Positions 10,470 to 21,076 of a DNA stretch of 37,511 nt are shown here, piece by piece. This DNA is from Pseudomonadota bacterium (lineage in GTDB: Bacteria > Pseudomonadota > Gammaproteobacteria > Steroidobacterales > Steroidobacteraceae), in assembly GCA_947459825.1 (NCBI GenBank), contig CANHFH010000011.1, forward strand, positions 1-37,511, in the 5' to 3' direction. Position numbers and translations under genes: made by a program. The notes under the pieces are model-generated. The model saw only the letters and a program-made list of their open reading frames with translations, ran no database searches and was not told the DNA's origin. Each line of letters begins with the position of its first letter. The stretch's first letter is position 1.

Positions 10470-11317
10470 GGCGGCCAGCCCTCGCCCACGAGCCCCGCCT
10501 GCAGCAGGCCGAGCATGAGGAGCGGTATGCCGGCGGTCAGGCTGTCGAACCGGTCGAGGATACCGCCGTGTCCCGGGAAGAGATGGCCGCTGTCCTTGAG
10601 CCCGGAGTGCCGCTTCATGAGGCTCTCCATGAGGTCGCCCACCACCGAGAAGGCGGCCGCACCGACCGCGAGCGGAGCGACCACCGCGACCGGCCAGCCG
10701 AGCAGCCGAGCGCCGACGATGGCGATGATGAGCGAAAAGAGCAGTCCGCCGATCACGCCCTCCCAGGTCTTGCCGGGCGAGACGCTGGGCGCGAGCTTGA
10801 TGCGACCGAAGCGGTGCCCCGCGAAATAGGCGCCGACATCGGCCGCCATGATCACCAGCAGCGCGAACAGCAGCACCCACGCACCCTGCCCGGGCTCGAG
10901 GCGCAGCCGACCGAGCGCCACCGCCACGGGCACCAGCGAGGCGATGCCGGCGACCGCGGCGAGCACCGCGCCGACGCGCTGCGGACCGCGCAGGATCCAG
11001 AACACCGCGAGCAGCCACCACAGACCCGCGACGACGAGCAGCGCGAGCATGCCGCTGCGGGTGCCGCTCAACGGCCACGCGGCGGCGATACCGAGCGCCA
11101 GCAGCGCGACGAAGGCCGCGCGCAGCGCCGGTCGGGTCGGTGCGACGAACGCCGACCACTCCCAACCGCCGACGAGGATCGCCACCACCACCAGCGCCAG
11201 CGTCGCGGCGGGCGGCATCGCGAACAGCACCACCGCCAGCGCGGCGATGAGCACCAACGCGGTGAGCACCCGCTGCCGCAGGCCCGAATAGCGGCCGGAC
11301 GCGGAGGCGCCGCTCAT
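10466..11317 (-). CDS. cdsA: Phosphatidate cytidylyltransferase
   Basis: Integral membrane enzyme of 283 residues making CDP-diacylglycerol from CTP and phosphatidate, the branch point of phospholipid synthesis. It shows about eight hydrophobic segments and the CDP-DAG synthase signature near the C terminus: [20 protein letters not shown] followed by GILDRFDS, with the conserved K-R, K-D and D-R-x-D residues. The start overlaps the uppS stop (ATGA) and the end overlaps dxr (GTGA), so it is translationally coupled on both sides. Confidence 0.96.
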   Translation of the reverse strand: MSGASASGRYSGLRQRVLTALVLIAALAVVLFAMPPAATLALVVVAILVGGWEWSAFVAPTRPALRAAFVALLALGIAAAWPLSGTRSGMLALLVVAGLWWLLAVFWILRGPQRVGAVLAAVAGIASLVPVAVALGRLRLEPGQGAWVLLFALLVIMAADVGAYFAGHRFGRIKLAPSVSPGKTWEGVIGGLLFSLIIAIVGARLLGWPVAVVAPLAVGAAAFSVVGDLMESLMKRHSGLKDSGHLFPGHGGILDRFDSLTAGIPLLMLGLLQAGLVGEGWPP

Positions 11318-12042
11318 GCGCCGCCCCGACCCGAGACCTGTCCGCCCGTGAGACCGAACCGGCGCTCCCGGCTCTCGAAGTCCGCGATCGCCTCGGCGAG
11401 CACGCGCTCATCGAAGTCCGGCCACAGCGTGTCGGTGAAGAAGAGCTCCGCGTAGGCGATGTTCCAGAGCAGGAAATTGCTGACCCGATGGTCGCCGCCG
11501 GTGCGGATGAAGAGGTCGGGGTCCGGCAGCTCCGAGAGCTGCAGCTCCGCGGCGAGCGCCGCTTCGTCGATGTCCGCCGGGCGCAGCGCGCCGCTCGCCG
11601 CGCGCGCAGCGAGCCGCCGCGCCGCCTCGACGAGGTCCCAGCGGCCGCCGTAGCTGACCGCGACCTGCAGGTCGAGCCGGGTGTTGGCGGCGGTGAGCGC
11701 CTCGGCCTCGGCGATGCGCTGCTGCAGCCGCACGGCGAGGCTCTGGCGGTTGCCGATGATGCGCAGCCGCACGCCGTTCGAGTCCAGCTCCTCGACCTCG
11801 CGGTCGAGCGCGTCCATGAACAACGACATCAGCGTCGCGACCTCGGTCTCGGGACGGCGCCAGTTCTCGCTCGAGAACGCGAACAGCGTCAACGCGCGCA
11901 CCCCGAGGCGCGCGCACTCGCGGATGGTGCGGCGGACCGGCTCGATGCCGGCGCGATGCCCTGCCGTGCGCGGCTCGCCGCGGGCCTCGGCCCAACGGCC
12001 GTTGCCGTCCATGACGATCGCGATGTGCTGCGGGAGGGCCAC
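11314..12042 (-). CDS. uppS: Undecaprenyl pyrophosphate synthase
   Basis: Cis-prenyltransferase (about 242 residues) making the C55 carrier lipid for peptidoglycan and O-antigen. [17 protein letters not shown] carries the catalytic Asp (D12 here) and the diphosphate-binding Asn/Arg; [14 protein letters not shown] and the C-terminal [18 protein letters not shown] motif are also family hallmarks. No ATG gives a sensible N terminus. The GTG at 12042, 31 bases after the frr stop, yields the normal family length, but I see no good Shine-Dalgarno in front of it, so the start is the least certain part. It ends in an ATGA overlap with cdsA. Confidence 0.94.
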   Translation of the reverse strand: MALPQHIAIVMDGNGRWAEARGEPRTAGHRAGIEPVRRTIRECARLGVRALTLFAFSSENWRRPETEVATLMSLFMDALDREVEELDSNGVRLRIIGNRQSLAVRLQQRIAEAEALTAANTRLDLQVAVSYGGRWDLVEAARRLAARAASGALRPADIDEAALAAELQLSELPDPDLFIRTGGDHRVSNFLLWNIAYAELFFTDTLWPDFDERVLAEAIADFESRERRFGLTGGQVSGRGGA

Positions 12043-12073
12043 GGCGTGACGGAGCGGAGGGAGATCCGCCCGC

Positions 12074-12631
12074 TCAGACCTGCATGATCTCTTTTTCTTT
12101 GGCGGCGAGGACCTGCTCGATCTCCGCCACATGCTTGTCGGTGAGCTTCTGGATCTCTTCCTGCGCCTTCTTCTCCTCGTCCTGGGAGATCATCTTCTCC
12201 TTGAGCGCCTCCTTGACGTCCTGCAGCACATCGCGTCGCACATTGCGCACCGCGACCCGTGCGCCCTCGGCATCGCCGCGCACCACCTTGGTGATGTCGC
12301 GTCGGCGCTCCTCGGTCAGCGGCGGCAGCGGGATGCGGATCACCGTGCCCGCGGTGTTCGGCGTCAGGCCGAGGTCGGACTTGTAGACGGCCTTCTCGAC
12401 GGCCTGCACCGCCGCCTTGTCCCAGGGCGTGACGACGAGCGTGCGCGCGTCCTCGATGCCGATGTTGGCGAGCTGCTGCAGCGGCGTCTCGGTGCCGTAG
12501 TAGTCGACCTTCAGGTTCTCGATCAGGCTCGGGTGAGCGCGCCCGGTGCGCAGTTTCTTGAGGTCGGCCTGGAACTGCTGCACGCACTTGGCCATGCGGG
12601 CGGTGGCGTCTTTCTTGAAGTCCTCGATCAT
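12074..12631 (-). CDS. frr: Ribosome recycling factor
   Basis: Cytoplasmic factor of 185 residues that splits the post-termination ribosome together with EF-G. The sequence begins [17 protein letters not shown], and [19 protein letters not shown] and [15 protein letters not shown] are RRF signatures; the alpha-helical C-terminal arm ([19 protein letters not shown]) is intact. The length matches E. coli Frr (185). It starts 24 bases after pyrH and is followed by uppS, as in other gammaproteobacteria. Confidence 0.97.
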   Translation of the reverse strand: MIEDFKKDATARMAKCVQQFQADLKKLRTGRAHPSLIENLKVDYYGTETPLQQLANIGIEDARTLVVTPWDKAAVQAVEKAVYKSDLGLTPNTAGTVIRIPLPPLTEERRRDITKVVRGDAEGARVAVRNVRRDVLQDVKEALKEKMISQDEEKKAQEEIQKLTDKHVAEIEQVLAAKEKEIMQV

Positions 12632-12655
12632 GGTGTCGGTCCTTTCTGGCGGGGC

Positions 12656-13390
12656 CTATCGGGCGGGGGCCAAGGTGACGATGGTACCGACATCCTCGCC
12701 GCGCACGATGCGCAGCAGGTCGCCGGCGTTGTAGAGGTTGAAGACCTGCAGCGGCAGCCGGTTGTCGCGGCACATCACGATGGCCGTCGCATCCATGACC
12801 TCGAGGCGCTCGTCGAGCACGCGGTCGTAGGTCAGGGTCGGGTAGCGGACCGCCGTGGGGTCCTTCTTCGGGTCGGCGGAATAGATGCCGTTGACCTTGG
12901 TGCCCTTCACCAGCAGGTCGGCGCCGATCTCGATGGCGCGCAGCGAGGCCGCGGTGTCGGTGGTGAAGAACGGGTTGCCGGTACCGGCCGCGAACAGCAC
13001 CACACGCCCCTTCTCGAGGTGGCGGATGGCGCGGCGGCGGATGTAGTCCTCGCAGACCTCGTTGATGCGGATCGCGGACATCACCCGCGCGTGCGCACCG
13101 ACCGATTCCAGGGCGTCCTGCATCGCGAGGCTGTTCATGACCGTGGCGAGCATGCCCATGTGGTCGCCCGTCACGCGGTCCATGCCGGCGCGCGCGAGGC
13201 CCGCGCCGCGGAAGATGTTGCCGCCGCCGATGACCACCGCCACCTGCACGCCGAGCGCCTGCAGCTCCTGGATCTCGAGCGCGATGCGCCGCAGCATCGC
13301 CGGGTCGATGCCGTAGTCGCCATCGCCCATCAACGCCTCGCCCGAGAGCTTGACCAGGATGCGCCGGAAGCGCCGCTCGCCGTTCGTCAT
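12656..13390 (-). CDS. pyrH: Uridylate kinase
   Basis: Amino-acid-kinase-fold UMP kinase of 244 residues, making UDP in pyrimidine nucleotide synthesis. [12 protein letters not shown] is the nucleotide-binding start, [11 protein letters not shown] the glycine loop, and [19 protein letters not shown] the conserved C-terminal segment. The ATG at 13390 is preceded by a GGAGAC Shine-Dalgarno and gives the standard N terminus; the frame continues upstream into tsf but that part is not coding. An intrinsic terminator lies only 18 bases upstream of the start, so expression needs read-through or a promoter inside the tsf 3' end. Confidence 0.96.
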   Translation of the reverse strand: MTNGERRFRRILVKLSGEALMGDGDYGIDPAMLRRIALEIQELQALGVQVAVVIGGGNIFRGAGLARAGMDRVTGDHMGMLATVMNSLAMQDALESVGAHARVMSAIRINEVCEDYIRRRAIRHLEKGRVVLFAAGTGNPFFTTDTAASLRAIEIGADLLVKGTKVNGIYSADPKKDPTAVRYPTLTYDRVLDERLEVMDATAIVMCRDNRLPLQVFNLYNAGDLLRIVRGEDVGTIVTLAPAR

Positions 13391-13408
13391 CACCCGTGTC
13401 TCCTGTCG

Positions 13409-13433
13409 AAAAAAACCCCGCCGGAGCGGGGTT
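13409..13433 (-). terminator. Intrinsic terminator after tsf
   Basis: On the minus strand a perfect 8-bp stem AACCCCGC / GCGGGGTT with a TCCG loop is followed directly by five further T residues, making a run of seven. It starts 18 bases after the tsf stop, and its T-run ends 18 bases before the pyrH ATG, so it closes rpsB-tsf and lies in the pyrH leader. Confidence 0.93.
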
Positions 13434-13451
13434 CTCGTGGCGCCGGTCGGC

Positions 13452-14345
<894 letters not shown>

Positions 14346-14348
14346 GGC

Positions 14349-15353
14349 TCAACCCCGACGGCGCGGCGCGGCAGCGGCCGGGCCGGTGCGACGGCGCGGC
14401 GCCGAGGCGCTGGCGACCGGCGCGACTTCACCGTCGGCGGCGGCATCGCCGACCTCCACCTCGTCACCCTCGACGGCCGCAGCGGCCGCAGCGACCGGAG
14501 CGGTCGCAGGCGCCGGGCGGCGGCGGGCGGGAGCGGCGGGCGCAGCCGGGCGGCGGGCGCGCACCGGCGCCTCGCGCTTAGGACGGGCGGCGCCACGCGC
14601 CGGCCTCTGCTTCGGGTTGCCCTGCTCGTCGAGTTCGACGAACTCGTCCTCGGTGACGGCGAGCGCCGGCGCGCTGCTGCGGCCTTCGAGGACCGAGTCG
14701 GCGATGCCGGAGGCGTAGAGGTGGATGGCGCGCATGGCGTCATCGTTGCCCGGCACGACGAAGTCGACGCCGTCGGGCGAGCAGTTGGTGTCGACGATGG
14801 CGACCACGGGGATGCCGAGCTTGTTGGCTTCGTGGATCGCGATCTTCTCGTGGCCGACATCGACCACGAACAGCGCGTCGGGCAGGGACTCCATGTCCTT
14901 GATGCCGCCCAGGCTGCGCTCGAGCTTGTCCATCTCGCGGCGCAGCATCGTGCCTTCCTTCTTGCCGCGCTTGTCGAGCGAGCCGTTGGCCTTCATCTCG
15001 GTGAGGTCGGCGAGGCGCTTGATCGACTGGCGCACGGTCTTGAAGTTGGTGAGCATGCCGCCGAGCCAGCGCTGGTTCACGAACGGCATGCCGGCGCGGA
15101 TCGCTTCCTTCTGGATGGGCTCGCGCGCGGAGCGCTTGGTGCCGACGAACAGCACCGTGCCGCCGTCACCGGCCACCGCCTTGATGAACTTGGCGGCCTC
15201 GACGAAGAGCGGCTGCGTCTTCTCGAGGTTGATGATGTGGATCTTGTTGCGCTCGCCGAAGATGTACTCGGACATCTTGGGGTTCCAGAAGCGGGTCTGG
15301 TGTCCGAAGTGGACGCCCGCTTCCAGCATCTGTCGCATGGACACGCTGGACAT
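14349..15353 (-). CDS. rpsB: 30S ribosomal protein S2 with long C-terminal extension
   Basis: Ribosomal protein S2, here 334 residues against about 241 in E. coli. Residues 1-245 are a standard S2 ([20 protein letters not shown] start, [47 protein letters not shown]). From about residue 245 the protein continues as a low-complexity Ala/Pro/Arg-rich tail with an acidic patch ([10 protein letters not shown]) and a terminal basic cluster (PRRRG). The start at 15353 is preferred over an ATG two codons upstream: AAGGAG lies 8 bases from it but only 2 from the other, and the N terminus then aligns with E. coli MATVSM. tsf follows after three bases. Confidence 0.96.
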   Translation of the reverse strand: MSSVSMRQMLEAGVHFGHQTRFWNPKMSEYIFGERNKIHIINLEKTQPLFVEAAKFIKAVAGDGGTVLFVGTKRSAREPIQKEAIRAGMPFVNQRWLGGMLTNFKTVRQSIKRLADLTEMKANGSLDKRGKKEGTMLRREMDKLERSLGGIKDMESLPDALFVVDVGHEKIAIHEANKLGIPVVAIVDTNCSPDGVDFVVPGNDDAMRAIHLYASGIADSVLEGRSSAPALAVTEDEFVELDEQGNPKQRPARGAARPKREAPVRARRPAAPAAPARRRPAPATAPVAAAAAAVEGDEVEVGDAAADGEVAPVASASAPRRRTGPAAAAPRRRG

Positions 15354-15474
15354 CGTCATTTCTCCTTGTCGGGTTGGGCCTCCGCGCATCCTCGACTGCC
15401 ATCCGTCCCCGAAGGTCCGGACACCCAGCAGCCGATGCATTCGATGCGCGTGTGGGTTGGTTTGCCAAAAAAGG
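15354..15474 (-). ncRNA. Structured rpsB leader (S2 autoregulatory RNA candidate)
   Basis: The transcribed leader of rpsB can fold into nested helices. An outer 8-bp helix pairs CGCGCATC (15450-15443) with GATGCGCG (15390-15383). A middle helix pairs GGCTGC (15433-15428) with GCAGTC (15399-15394) including one G-U. An inner helix pairs GTCC (15422-15419) with GGAC (15408-15405). The SD AAGGAG follows close by. In E. coli the rpsB 5' leader (the conserved element named t44) is bound by S2 to repress rpsB-tsf. Position and layered helices fit that element; identity with the known motif is inferred by position, not by alignment. Confidence 0.7.
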
Positions 15475-15490
15475 CCGCGCTTTATACCAT
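15462..15490 (+). promoter_or_regulatory. map promoter
   Basis: TTGCCA (15462-15467) and TACCAT (15485-15490) are separated by exactly 17 bases; the start would fall near 15497, about 53 bases before the map ATG. It shares bases 15485-15486 with the rpsB -10, so RNA polymerase is unlikely to occupy both at once. Confidence 0.6.
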
Positions 15491-15509
15491 GCACCTCCCG
15501 TAAAAACAA
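15481..15509 (-). promoter_or_regulatory. rpsB-tsf sigma70-type promoter
   Basis: On the minus strand TTGTTT (15509-15504) and TATAAA (15486-15481) are separated by exactly 17 bases. Transcription would start near 15474, giving a leader of about 120 nt. The -10 overlaps the -10 of the opposing map promoter. Confidence 0.75.
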
Positions 15510-15519
15510 CGCTTTACGG
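15498..15519. repeat. Perfect 7-bp inverted repeat in the rpsB/map control region
   Basis: CCGTAAA (15498-15504) and TTTACGG (15513-15519) flank 8 bases and cover the rpsB -35. It could be an operator or a small hairpin at the 5' end of the map transcript. No regulator is suggested by the neighbours. Confidence 0.5.
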
Positions 15520-15549
15520 CCCCCTCCCCGCCAGCCCCCACCCCTCCAG

Positions 15550-16308
15550 ATGCCCATCACCCTCAAGTCCCCGGAAGAGCAGCAGAAGATGCGAGAGGCC
15601 GGCCGTCTGGCCGCCGAAGTGCTCGACATGATCGGCGAGCATGTGCAGGCCGGCATCACCACCGACGAGCTCGACCGCATCTGCCACGACCATATCGTGC
15701 AGGTGCAGAAGGCGATCCCGGCCAACCTCAACTACCGCGGCTTCCCGAAGACCATCTGCGCGTCGGTCAACCATGTGGTCTGCCACGGCATCCCGGGCGA
15801 CAAGCGCCTCAAGCAGGGCGACATCGTCAACATCGATGTCACGGTGATCCGCGACGGCTTCCACGGCGACACCAGCCGCATGTACTTCGTCGGCAAGCCG
15901 CTGCCGCACGCCAAGCGCCTCGTCGAGGGCTGCTTCGAGGCGATGTGGCGCGGCATCCGCGTGGTGCGTCCGGGCGCGCGCCTCGGAGACATCGGCCACG
16001 CCATCCAGGAATGGGTCGAATCCCAGGGCCACTCGGTGGTGCGCGAATACTGCGGCCACGGCATCGGCCGCATCTACCACGAGGACCCGCAGGTGCTGCA
16101 CTACGGCAAGCCCGGCACCGGCACCGAGCTCAAGCCCGGCATGACCTTCACCATCGAGCCGATGATCAACGCCGGCAAGCGCGATGTGAAGCTGCTGCCC
16201 GACGGCTGGACCGTCGTCACCCGCGACCACTCGCTGTCGGCGCAGTGGGAGCACACGGTGCTCGTCACCGACGACGGCTTCGAAGTGCTCACGCTGGGCG
16301 CTTCGTGA
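15550..16308 (+). CDS. map: Methionine aminopeptidase type I
   Basis: Cytosolic metalloprotease of 252 residues that removes the initiator methionine from nascent proteins. The five metal ligands of the pita-bread fold are at the expected places: D96 (NIDVTV), D107 (GDTSRMY), H170 ([11 protein letters not shown]), E203 (TIEPM) and E234 (QWEHTV), each one residue lower than in E. coli MAP. The ATG at 15550 begins [20 protein letters not shown], the usual type I start; there is no obvious Shine-Dalgarno upstream. It diverges from rpsB and its stop overlaps the glnD GTG start. Confidence 0.97.
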   Translation: MPITLKSPEEQQKMREAGRLAAEVLDMIGEHVQAGITTDELDRICHDHIVQVQKAIPANLNYRGFPKTICASVNHVVCHGIPGDKRLKQGDIVNIDVTVIRDGFHGDTSRMYFVGKPLPHAKRLVEGCFEAMWRGIRVVRPGARLGDIGHAIQEWVESQGHSVVREYCGHGIGRIYHEDPQVLHYGKPGTGTELKPGMTFTIEPMINAGKRDVKLLPDGWTVVTRDHSLSAQWEHTVLVTDDGFEVLTLGAS

Positions 16309-18965
16309 CCGCACCGGCCTGGCCGCTGCTCGAGACCCTGCCGCAGCGGCTCGCCGCGGCAGGCGCCGCCCCGGCGGCCTACTCCGCGGCCCTGCGCGAG
16401 GCGCAGGCCGAGCTCAACGCGCGCTTCGGCACCGAGGAGCCGGTCGAGACGCTGGTGCGCGCACGCGCGCAGCTCATCGATGTCGCGCTCGTCGAAGCCT
16501 GGCGCGCGAAGCTCGTGGGGCACGACACCGACTGGTCGCTGGTCGCGGTCGGCGGCTACGGTCGCGGCGAACTGCACCCCTGCTCCGATGTCGACATCCT
16601 CATCCTCGTCCCGGCGCCGCTCGATGAGGCCGGCCGCGCCGCCCTCGAACCCTTCGTCGCCTTCCTCTGGGACATCGGCATCGAGATCGGGCACAGCGTA
16701 CGCACGGTCGAGGAATGCGCGGCCGCGGCCGCCGCCGATGTCAGCGTGATGACCACGCTGGTCGAGGCGCGCCGCATCGCCGGCTCCGCGCCGCTCGCCG
16801 CCGCGATGCTCGAGGCGCTCTCGCCGTCGCATCTCTGGCCGGTCAAGGAATTCTTCGAGGCCAAGGTGCGCGAGCAGACCGACCGCCACGCCAAGGCCAA
16901 CGACACCGCCTACAACCTCGAGCCGAACGTGAAGACCGGCCCCGGCGGGCTGCGCGACATCCAGACCATCGCCTGGGTCGCCAAGCGCCACTTCGGCGCC
17001 GAGAGCCTCGCCGAGCTCGCGACCCAGGGGTTCCTGACGCCGGGCGAACTGCGCCGTCTCGAGGCCGCGCAGAGCTTCCTGTGGCGGGTGCGTTACGCGC
17101 TGCACACGGTCAACGGCCGCCGCGAGGACCGCCTGCTGTTCGACCACCAGGTCAAGCTGGCGCGCGCCTTCGGCTACGAGGACGCCTCGTTCACGCTCGC
17201 GGTGGAGCAGCTGATGCAGCGCTACTACCGCACCGTGATGGATGTGAGCCTGCTCAACGAGCTGCTGCTGCAGCTGTTCCGCGAGGCCATCATCGACGGC
17301 AGCGCCGGCGCGGCGGTGCCGCAGCCGCTCAACCCGCGCTTCCAGGTGGTCGACGGCTACCTCGAAGCGGTGCACGACGACCTGTTCGTGCGCCAGCCCT
17401 CGACGCTGCTCGAGGTGTTCGCGCTGCTGCAGCAGAACCCCGAGATCCGCGGCGTGCGCGCCGGCACCATCCGCGCCATCGTCCAGAACCTCTGGCTCAT
17501 CGACGAGGAGTTCCGCCAGAACCCGCGCAACCATCGCCTCTTCCTCGAGATCCTGCGCGCGCCCGCCGGCGTCACCAACGAGCTGCGCCGCATGAACAAC
17601 TACGGCGTGCTCGGCCGCTACATCCCCTCCTTCGGCCGCATCGTCGGCCGCATGCAGTACGACCTGTTCCACGCCTACACGGTCGACGCGCACACGCTGT
17701 TCGTGGTGAGCAACCTGCGCCGTCTCGCGCTGCCGCGCTTCGACCACGAGCTGCCGAAGCTCTCGCAGATCATGCAGGCCCTGCCGCGGCCGGAGGTCGC
17801 CTATCTGGCGGCGCTGTTCCACGACATCGCCAAGGGCCGCGGCGGCGACCACTCGGAGCTCGGCGCGGTGGATGCCGAGGCCTTCTGCCTGGAACAGGGC
17901 CTGTCGCGCTACGACGCGCGCCTCGTCGCCTGGCTGGTGCGCAACCACCTGCAGCTCTCGCTCACCGCGCAGAAGCAGGACATCGCCGACCCCGATGTCA
18001 TCAACGGCTTCGCGCGCTTCGTCGGCGACGAGACCCACCTCGACCATCTCTATGTGCTGACCGCGGCCGATGTGCGCGCCACCAACCCGCGGCTCTGGAA
18101 CTCCTGGAAGGCCTCGCTCTTCAGCGAGTTCCACGACCGCGTGAAGGGCGCGCTGCGGCGCGGCCTCGAGACGCCCGTCGACCAGGAGGAGCTCAAGCAG
18201 GGGCACCAGGCCGAAGCGCGCGCGTTGCTCGCCGATGCGGGCCTCGCCGAGGGCGCGGCCGATGCCGCCTGGTCGCACTTCACCGACGACTACTTCCTGC
18301 GCCACACGCCGCAGGAGATCGCCTGGCACACCCGGCTGCTCGCCGGCCGGCCGGCCGGCGCCGAAGCGCCGGTGGTCGCGGTGCAGGCCGAGAGCGAACG
18401 CGGCACCACCTCGATCACCACGCTCGCGACGCACCGCAAGCACGGCTTCGCGCGCACCACCGCGGTGCTGGACCAGCTCGGCCTCAACATCGTCGATGCG
18501 CGCATCACACCGACGCTCGATGGCGACAGCGTCGACCTCTACCATGTGCTCGAGGAGGACGGCACGCCCATCGCCGACACCGATCGGCACGAGGAGATCG
18601 AGTACGCGCTGCGCCGCGCGCTCGAGAGCCCGCGCGGTTCGCGCTTCGAGGTATCACGCCGCGCGCCGCGCCAGGCGCGGATGTTCGACACCCGCACCCG
18701 GCTGTCGGTGACGCGCGACGAGCGCAACCGCCGCTCCATCCTCGAACTCATCACCGGCGACCGGCCGGGGCTGCTCTGCGATGTCGGCAAGGTGCTCATG
18801 GAGGAGCGCGTCGACCTCGTCGGCGCGAAGATCATGACCGTCGGCGAGCGGGCCGAGGATGTGTTCTATGTGCGCGGCTTCGACGGTCGCCCGCTCGAGG
18901 ACGCCGCTGCAGAGCGTCTGGTCGCTCGCCTCACCGAAGCGCTGGACGCGCGCCGTGCGGCCTGA
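16305..18965 (+). CDS. glnD: Bifunctional PII uridylyltransferase / uridylyl-removing enzyme
   Basis: Nitrogen sensor of 886 residues that uridylylates PII proteins when glutamine is low and removes UMP when it is high. The nucleotidyltransferase motif GGYGRGELHPCSDVDILIL lies near residue 83, the PII-UTase helical region (KTGPGGLRDIQTIAWVAK) near 210, the HD hydrolase motif LFHDIAKGRGGDHSELG near 505, and two ACT domains occupy about 700-790 and 810-886 (ILELITGDRPGLLCDVGKVL in the second). The start is GTG, overlapping the map stop as GTGA. Length matches E. coli GlnD (890). Confidence 0.97.
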   Translation: MTAPAWPLLETLPQRLAAAGAAPAAYSAALREAQAELNARFGTEEPVETLVRARAQLIDVALVEAWRAKLVGHDTDWSLVAVGGYGRGELHPCSDVDILILVPAPLDEAGRAALEPFVAFLWDIGIEIGHSVRTVEECAAAAAADVSVMTTLVEARRIAGSAPLAAAMLEALSPSHLWPVKEFFEAKVREQTDRHAKANDTAYNLEPNVKTGPGGLRDIQTIAWVAKRHFGAESLAELATQGFLTPGELRRLEAAQSFLWRVRYALHTVNGRREDRLLFDHQVKLARAFGYEDASFTLAVEQLMQRYYRTVMDVSLLNELLLQLFREAIIDGSAGAAVPQPLNPRFQVVDGYLEAVHDDLFVRQPSTLLEVFALLQQNPEIRGVRAGTIRAIVQNLWLIDEEFRQNPRNHRLFLEILRAPAGVTNELRRMNNYGVLGRYIPSFGRIVGRMQYDLFHAYTVDAHTLFVVSNLRRLALPRFDHELPKLSQIMQALPRPEVAYLAALFHDIAKGRGGDHSELGAVDAEAFCLEQGLSRYDARLVAWLVRNHLQLSLTAQKQDIADPDVINGFARFVGDETHLDHLYVLTAADVRATNPRLWNSWKASLFSEFHDRVKGALRRGLETPVDQEELKQGHQAEARALLADAGLAEGAADAAWSHFTDDYFLRHTPQEIAWHTRLLAGRPAGAEAPVVAVQAESERGTTSITTLATHRKHGFARTTAVLDQLGLNIVDARITPTLDGDSVDLYHVLEEDGTPIADTDRHEEIEYALRRALESPRGSRFEVSRRAPRQARMFDTRTRLSVTRDERNRRSILELITGDRPGLLCDVGKVLMEERVDLVGAKIMTVGERAEDVFYVRGFDGRPLEDAAAERLVARLTEALDARRAA

Positions 18966-18993
18966 AGCCGCGCACCGACGCCGCACACCCGTC

Positions 18994-20199
18994 ATGAACC
19001 GCGACCTCGACAAGCTGCTGCCCTACCCCTTCGAGCGGCTCGCCCAGTTGAAGGCGGGCGTGACGCCCCCTGCCGACCTCGCGCACATCGCGCTCTCCAT
19101 CGGCGAACCCAAGCACGCGCCGCCGGCGTTCGTGTTGGAGACCCTCCGCGACGCGATGACCGGCTTCGGCAGCTATCCCACCACCGTCGGCACGCCGGAG
19201 CTGAGAGCGGCCTGCGGCCGTTGGCTGGAGCGGCGCTTCGGCTTCACGCCGCAGAGCATCGGCGCGGCGCAGGTGCTGCCGGTGAACGGTACGCGCGAGG
19301 CGCTGTTCGCCATCGCGCAGGCGGTGGTCGACCGCGGCGCCGCGCGTGACGGCGCGCCGCTGGTGGCGATGCCGAACCCGTTCTACCAGATCTACGAAGG
19401 CGCGGCGCTGCTCGCCGGCGCCGAGCCGTTCTTCATCGACACCCGCGCCGAGGACGGCTTCCTGCCGGACCTGGATGCGGTGCCGGCGTCGGTCTGGGAC
19501 CGCTGCCAGCTGCTCTACCTCTGCAACCCCGGCAACCCCGCGGGTGCGGTGATGGACCTCGCACTGCTGCAGCGCGTGCTGACGCTCGCGGAGCGCCACG
19601 ACTTCGTGGTGGCCGCCGACGAATGCTACGCCGACATCTACCCGGACGAATCCGCGCCGCCGCCCTCGCTCTTGAGCGCAGCGCTCGCGCTGGGTGACGC
19701 GGCGTTCCGACGCTGCCTCGTGTTCCACAGCCTCTCGAAGCGCTCCAGCCTGCCCGGTCTGCGCTCCGGCTTCGTCGCCGGCGACGCCCGGCTGCTCGAG
19801 CGCTTCCTGCTCTATCGCACCTACCACGGCTGCTCGATGCCGCTGCCGGCGCAGCAGGCGAGCATCGCCGCCTGGAGCGACGACGCCCACGCCCGCGACA
19901 ACCGCGCGCTCTACCGCGAGAAGTTCGCGCGCGTGCTGCCCATACTCGCACCGCACCTCGATGTGCAGGCGCCGGCGGGCGGGTTCTACCTCTGGCCGCA
20001 CACGGGACGCGACGACGAGGCCTTCGTGCGCGAGCTCTACGTGCGCAAGAACGTCACCGTCGTCCCCGGCTCCTACCTCGCGCGCGACGCCGGCGGCGGC
20101 AACCCCGGCGCGGGCCGCGTGCGCATCTCCCTCGTGGCGGGCGTCGACGAGTGCGTCGAGGCCGCCCACCGCATCGCCGATCTCATGCAAGGACGCTGA
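18994..20199 (+). CDS. dapC: N-succinyldiaminopimelate aminotransferase
   Basis: PLP-dependent class I/II aminotransferase (401 residues) producing N-succinyl-L,L-diaminopimelate in the succinylase branch of lysine/peptidoglycan precursor synthesis. The N terminus [20 protein letters not shown] is typical of the DapC family; [11 protein letters not shown] and CNPGNPAG are aminotransferase motifs, and [16 protein letters not shown] holds the PLP lysine. It lies 28 bases after glnD, and dapD starts one base after its stop, which supports this function over other family members. Confidence 0.93.
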   Translation: MNRDLDKLLPYPFERLAQLKAGVTPPADLAHIALSIGEPKHAPPAFVLETLRDAMTGFGSYPTTVGTPELRAACGRWLERRFGFTPQSIGAAQVLPVNGTREALFAIAQAVVDRGAARDGAPLVAMPNPFYQIYEGAALLAGAEPFFIDTRAEDGFLPDLDAVPASVWDRCQLLYLCNPGNPAGAVMDLALLQRVLTLAERHDFVVAADECYADIYPDESAPPPSLLSAALALGDAAFRRCLVFHSLSKRSSLPGLRSGFVAGDARLLERFLLYRTYHGCSMPLPAQQASIAAWSDDAHARDNRALYREKFARVLPILAPHLDVQAPAGGFYLWPHTGRDDEAFVRELYVRKNVTVVPGSYLARDAGGGNPGAGRVRISLVAGVDECVEAAHRIADLMQGR

Positions 20200-20200
20200 C

Positions 20201-21034
<834 letters not shown>

Positions 21035-21076
21035 GACGCCGCCCGACCGGAGCCCCGGCCGACCGCTTCTGCGCGG

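Noticed and set aside
16101-18590. Minus-strand open frame of 829 codons opposite glnD
   Set aside because: Composition is typical of an antisense shadow, and glnD on the plus strand has all its domains in order.
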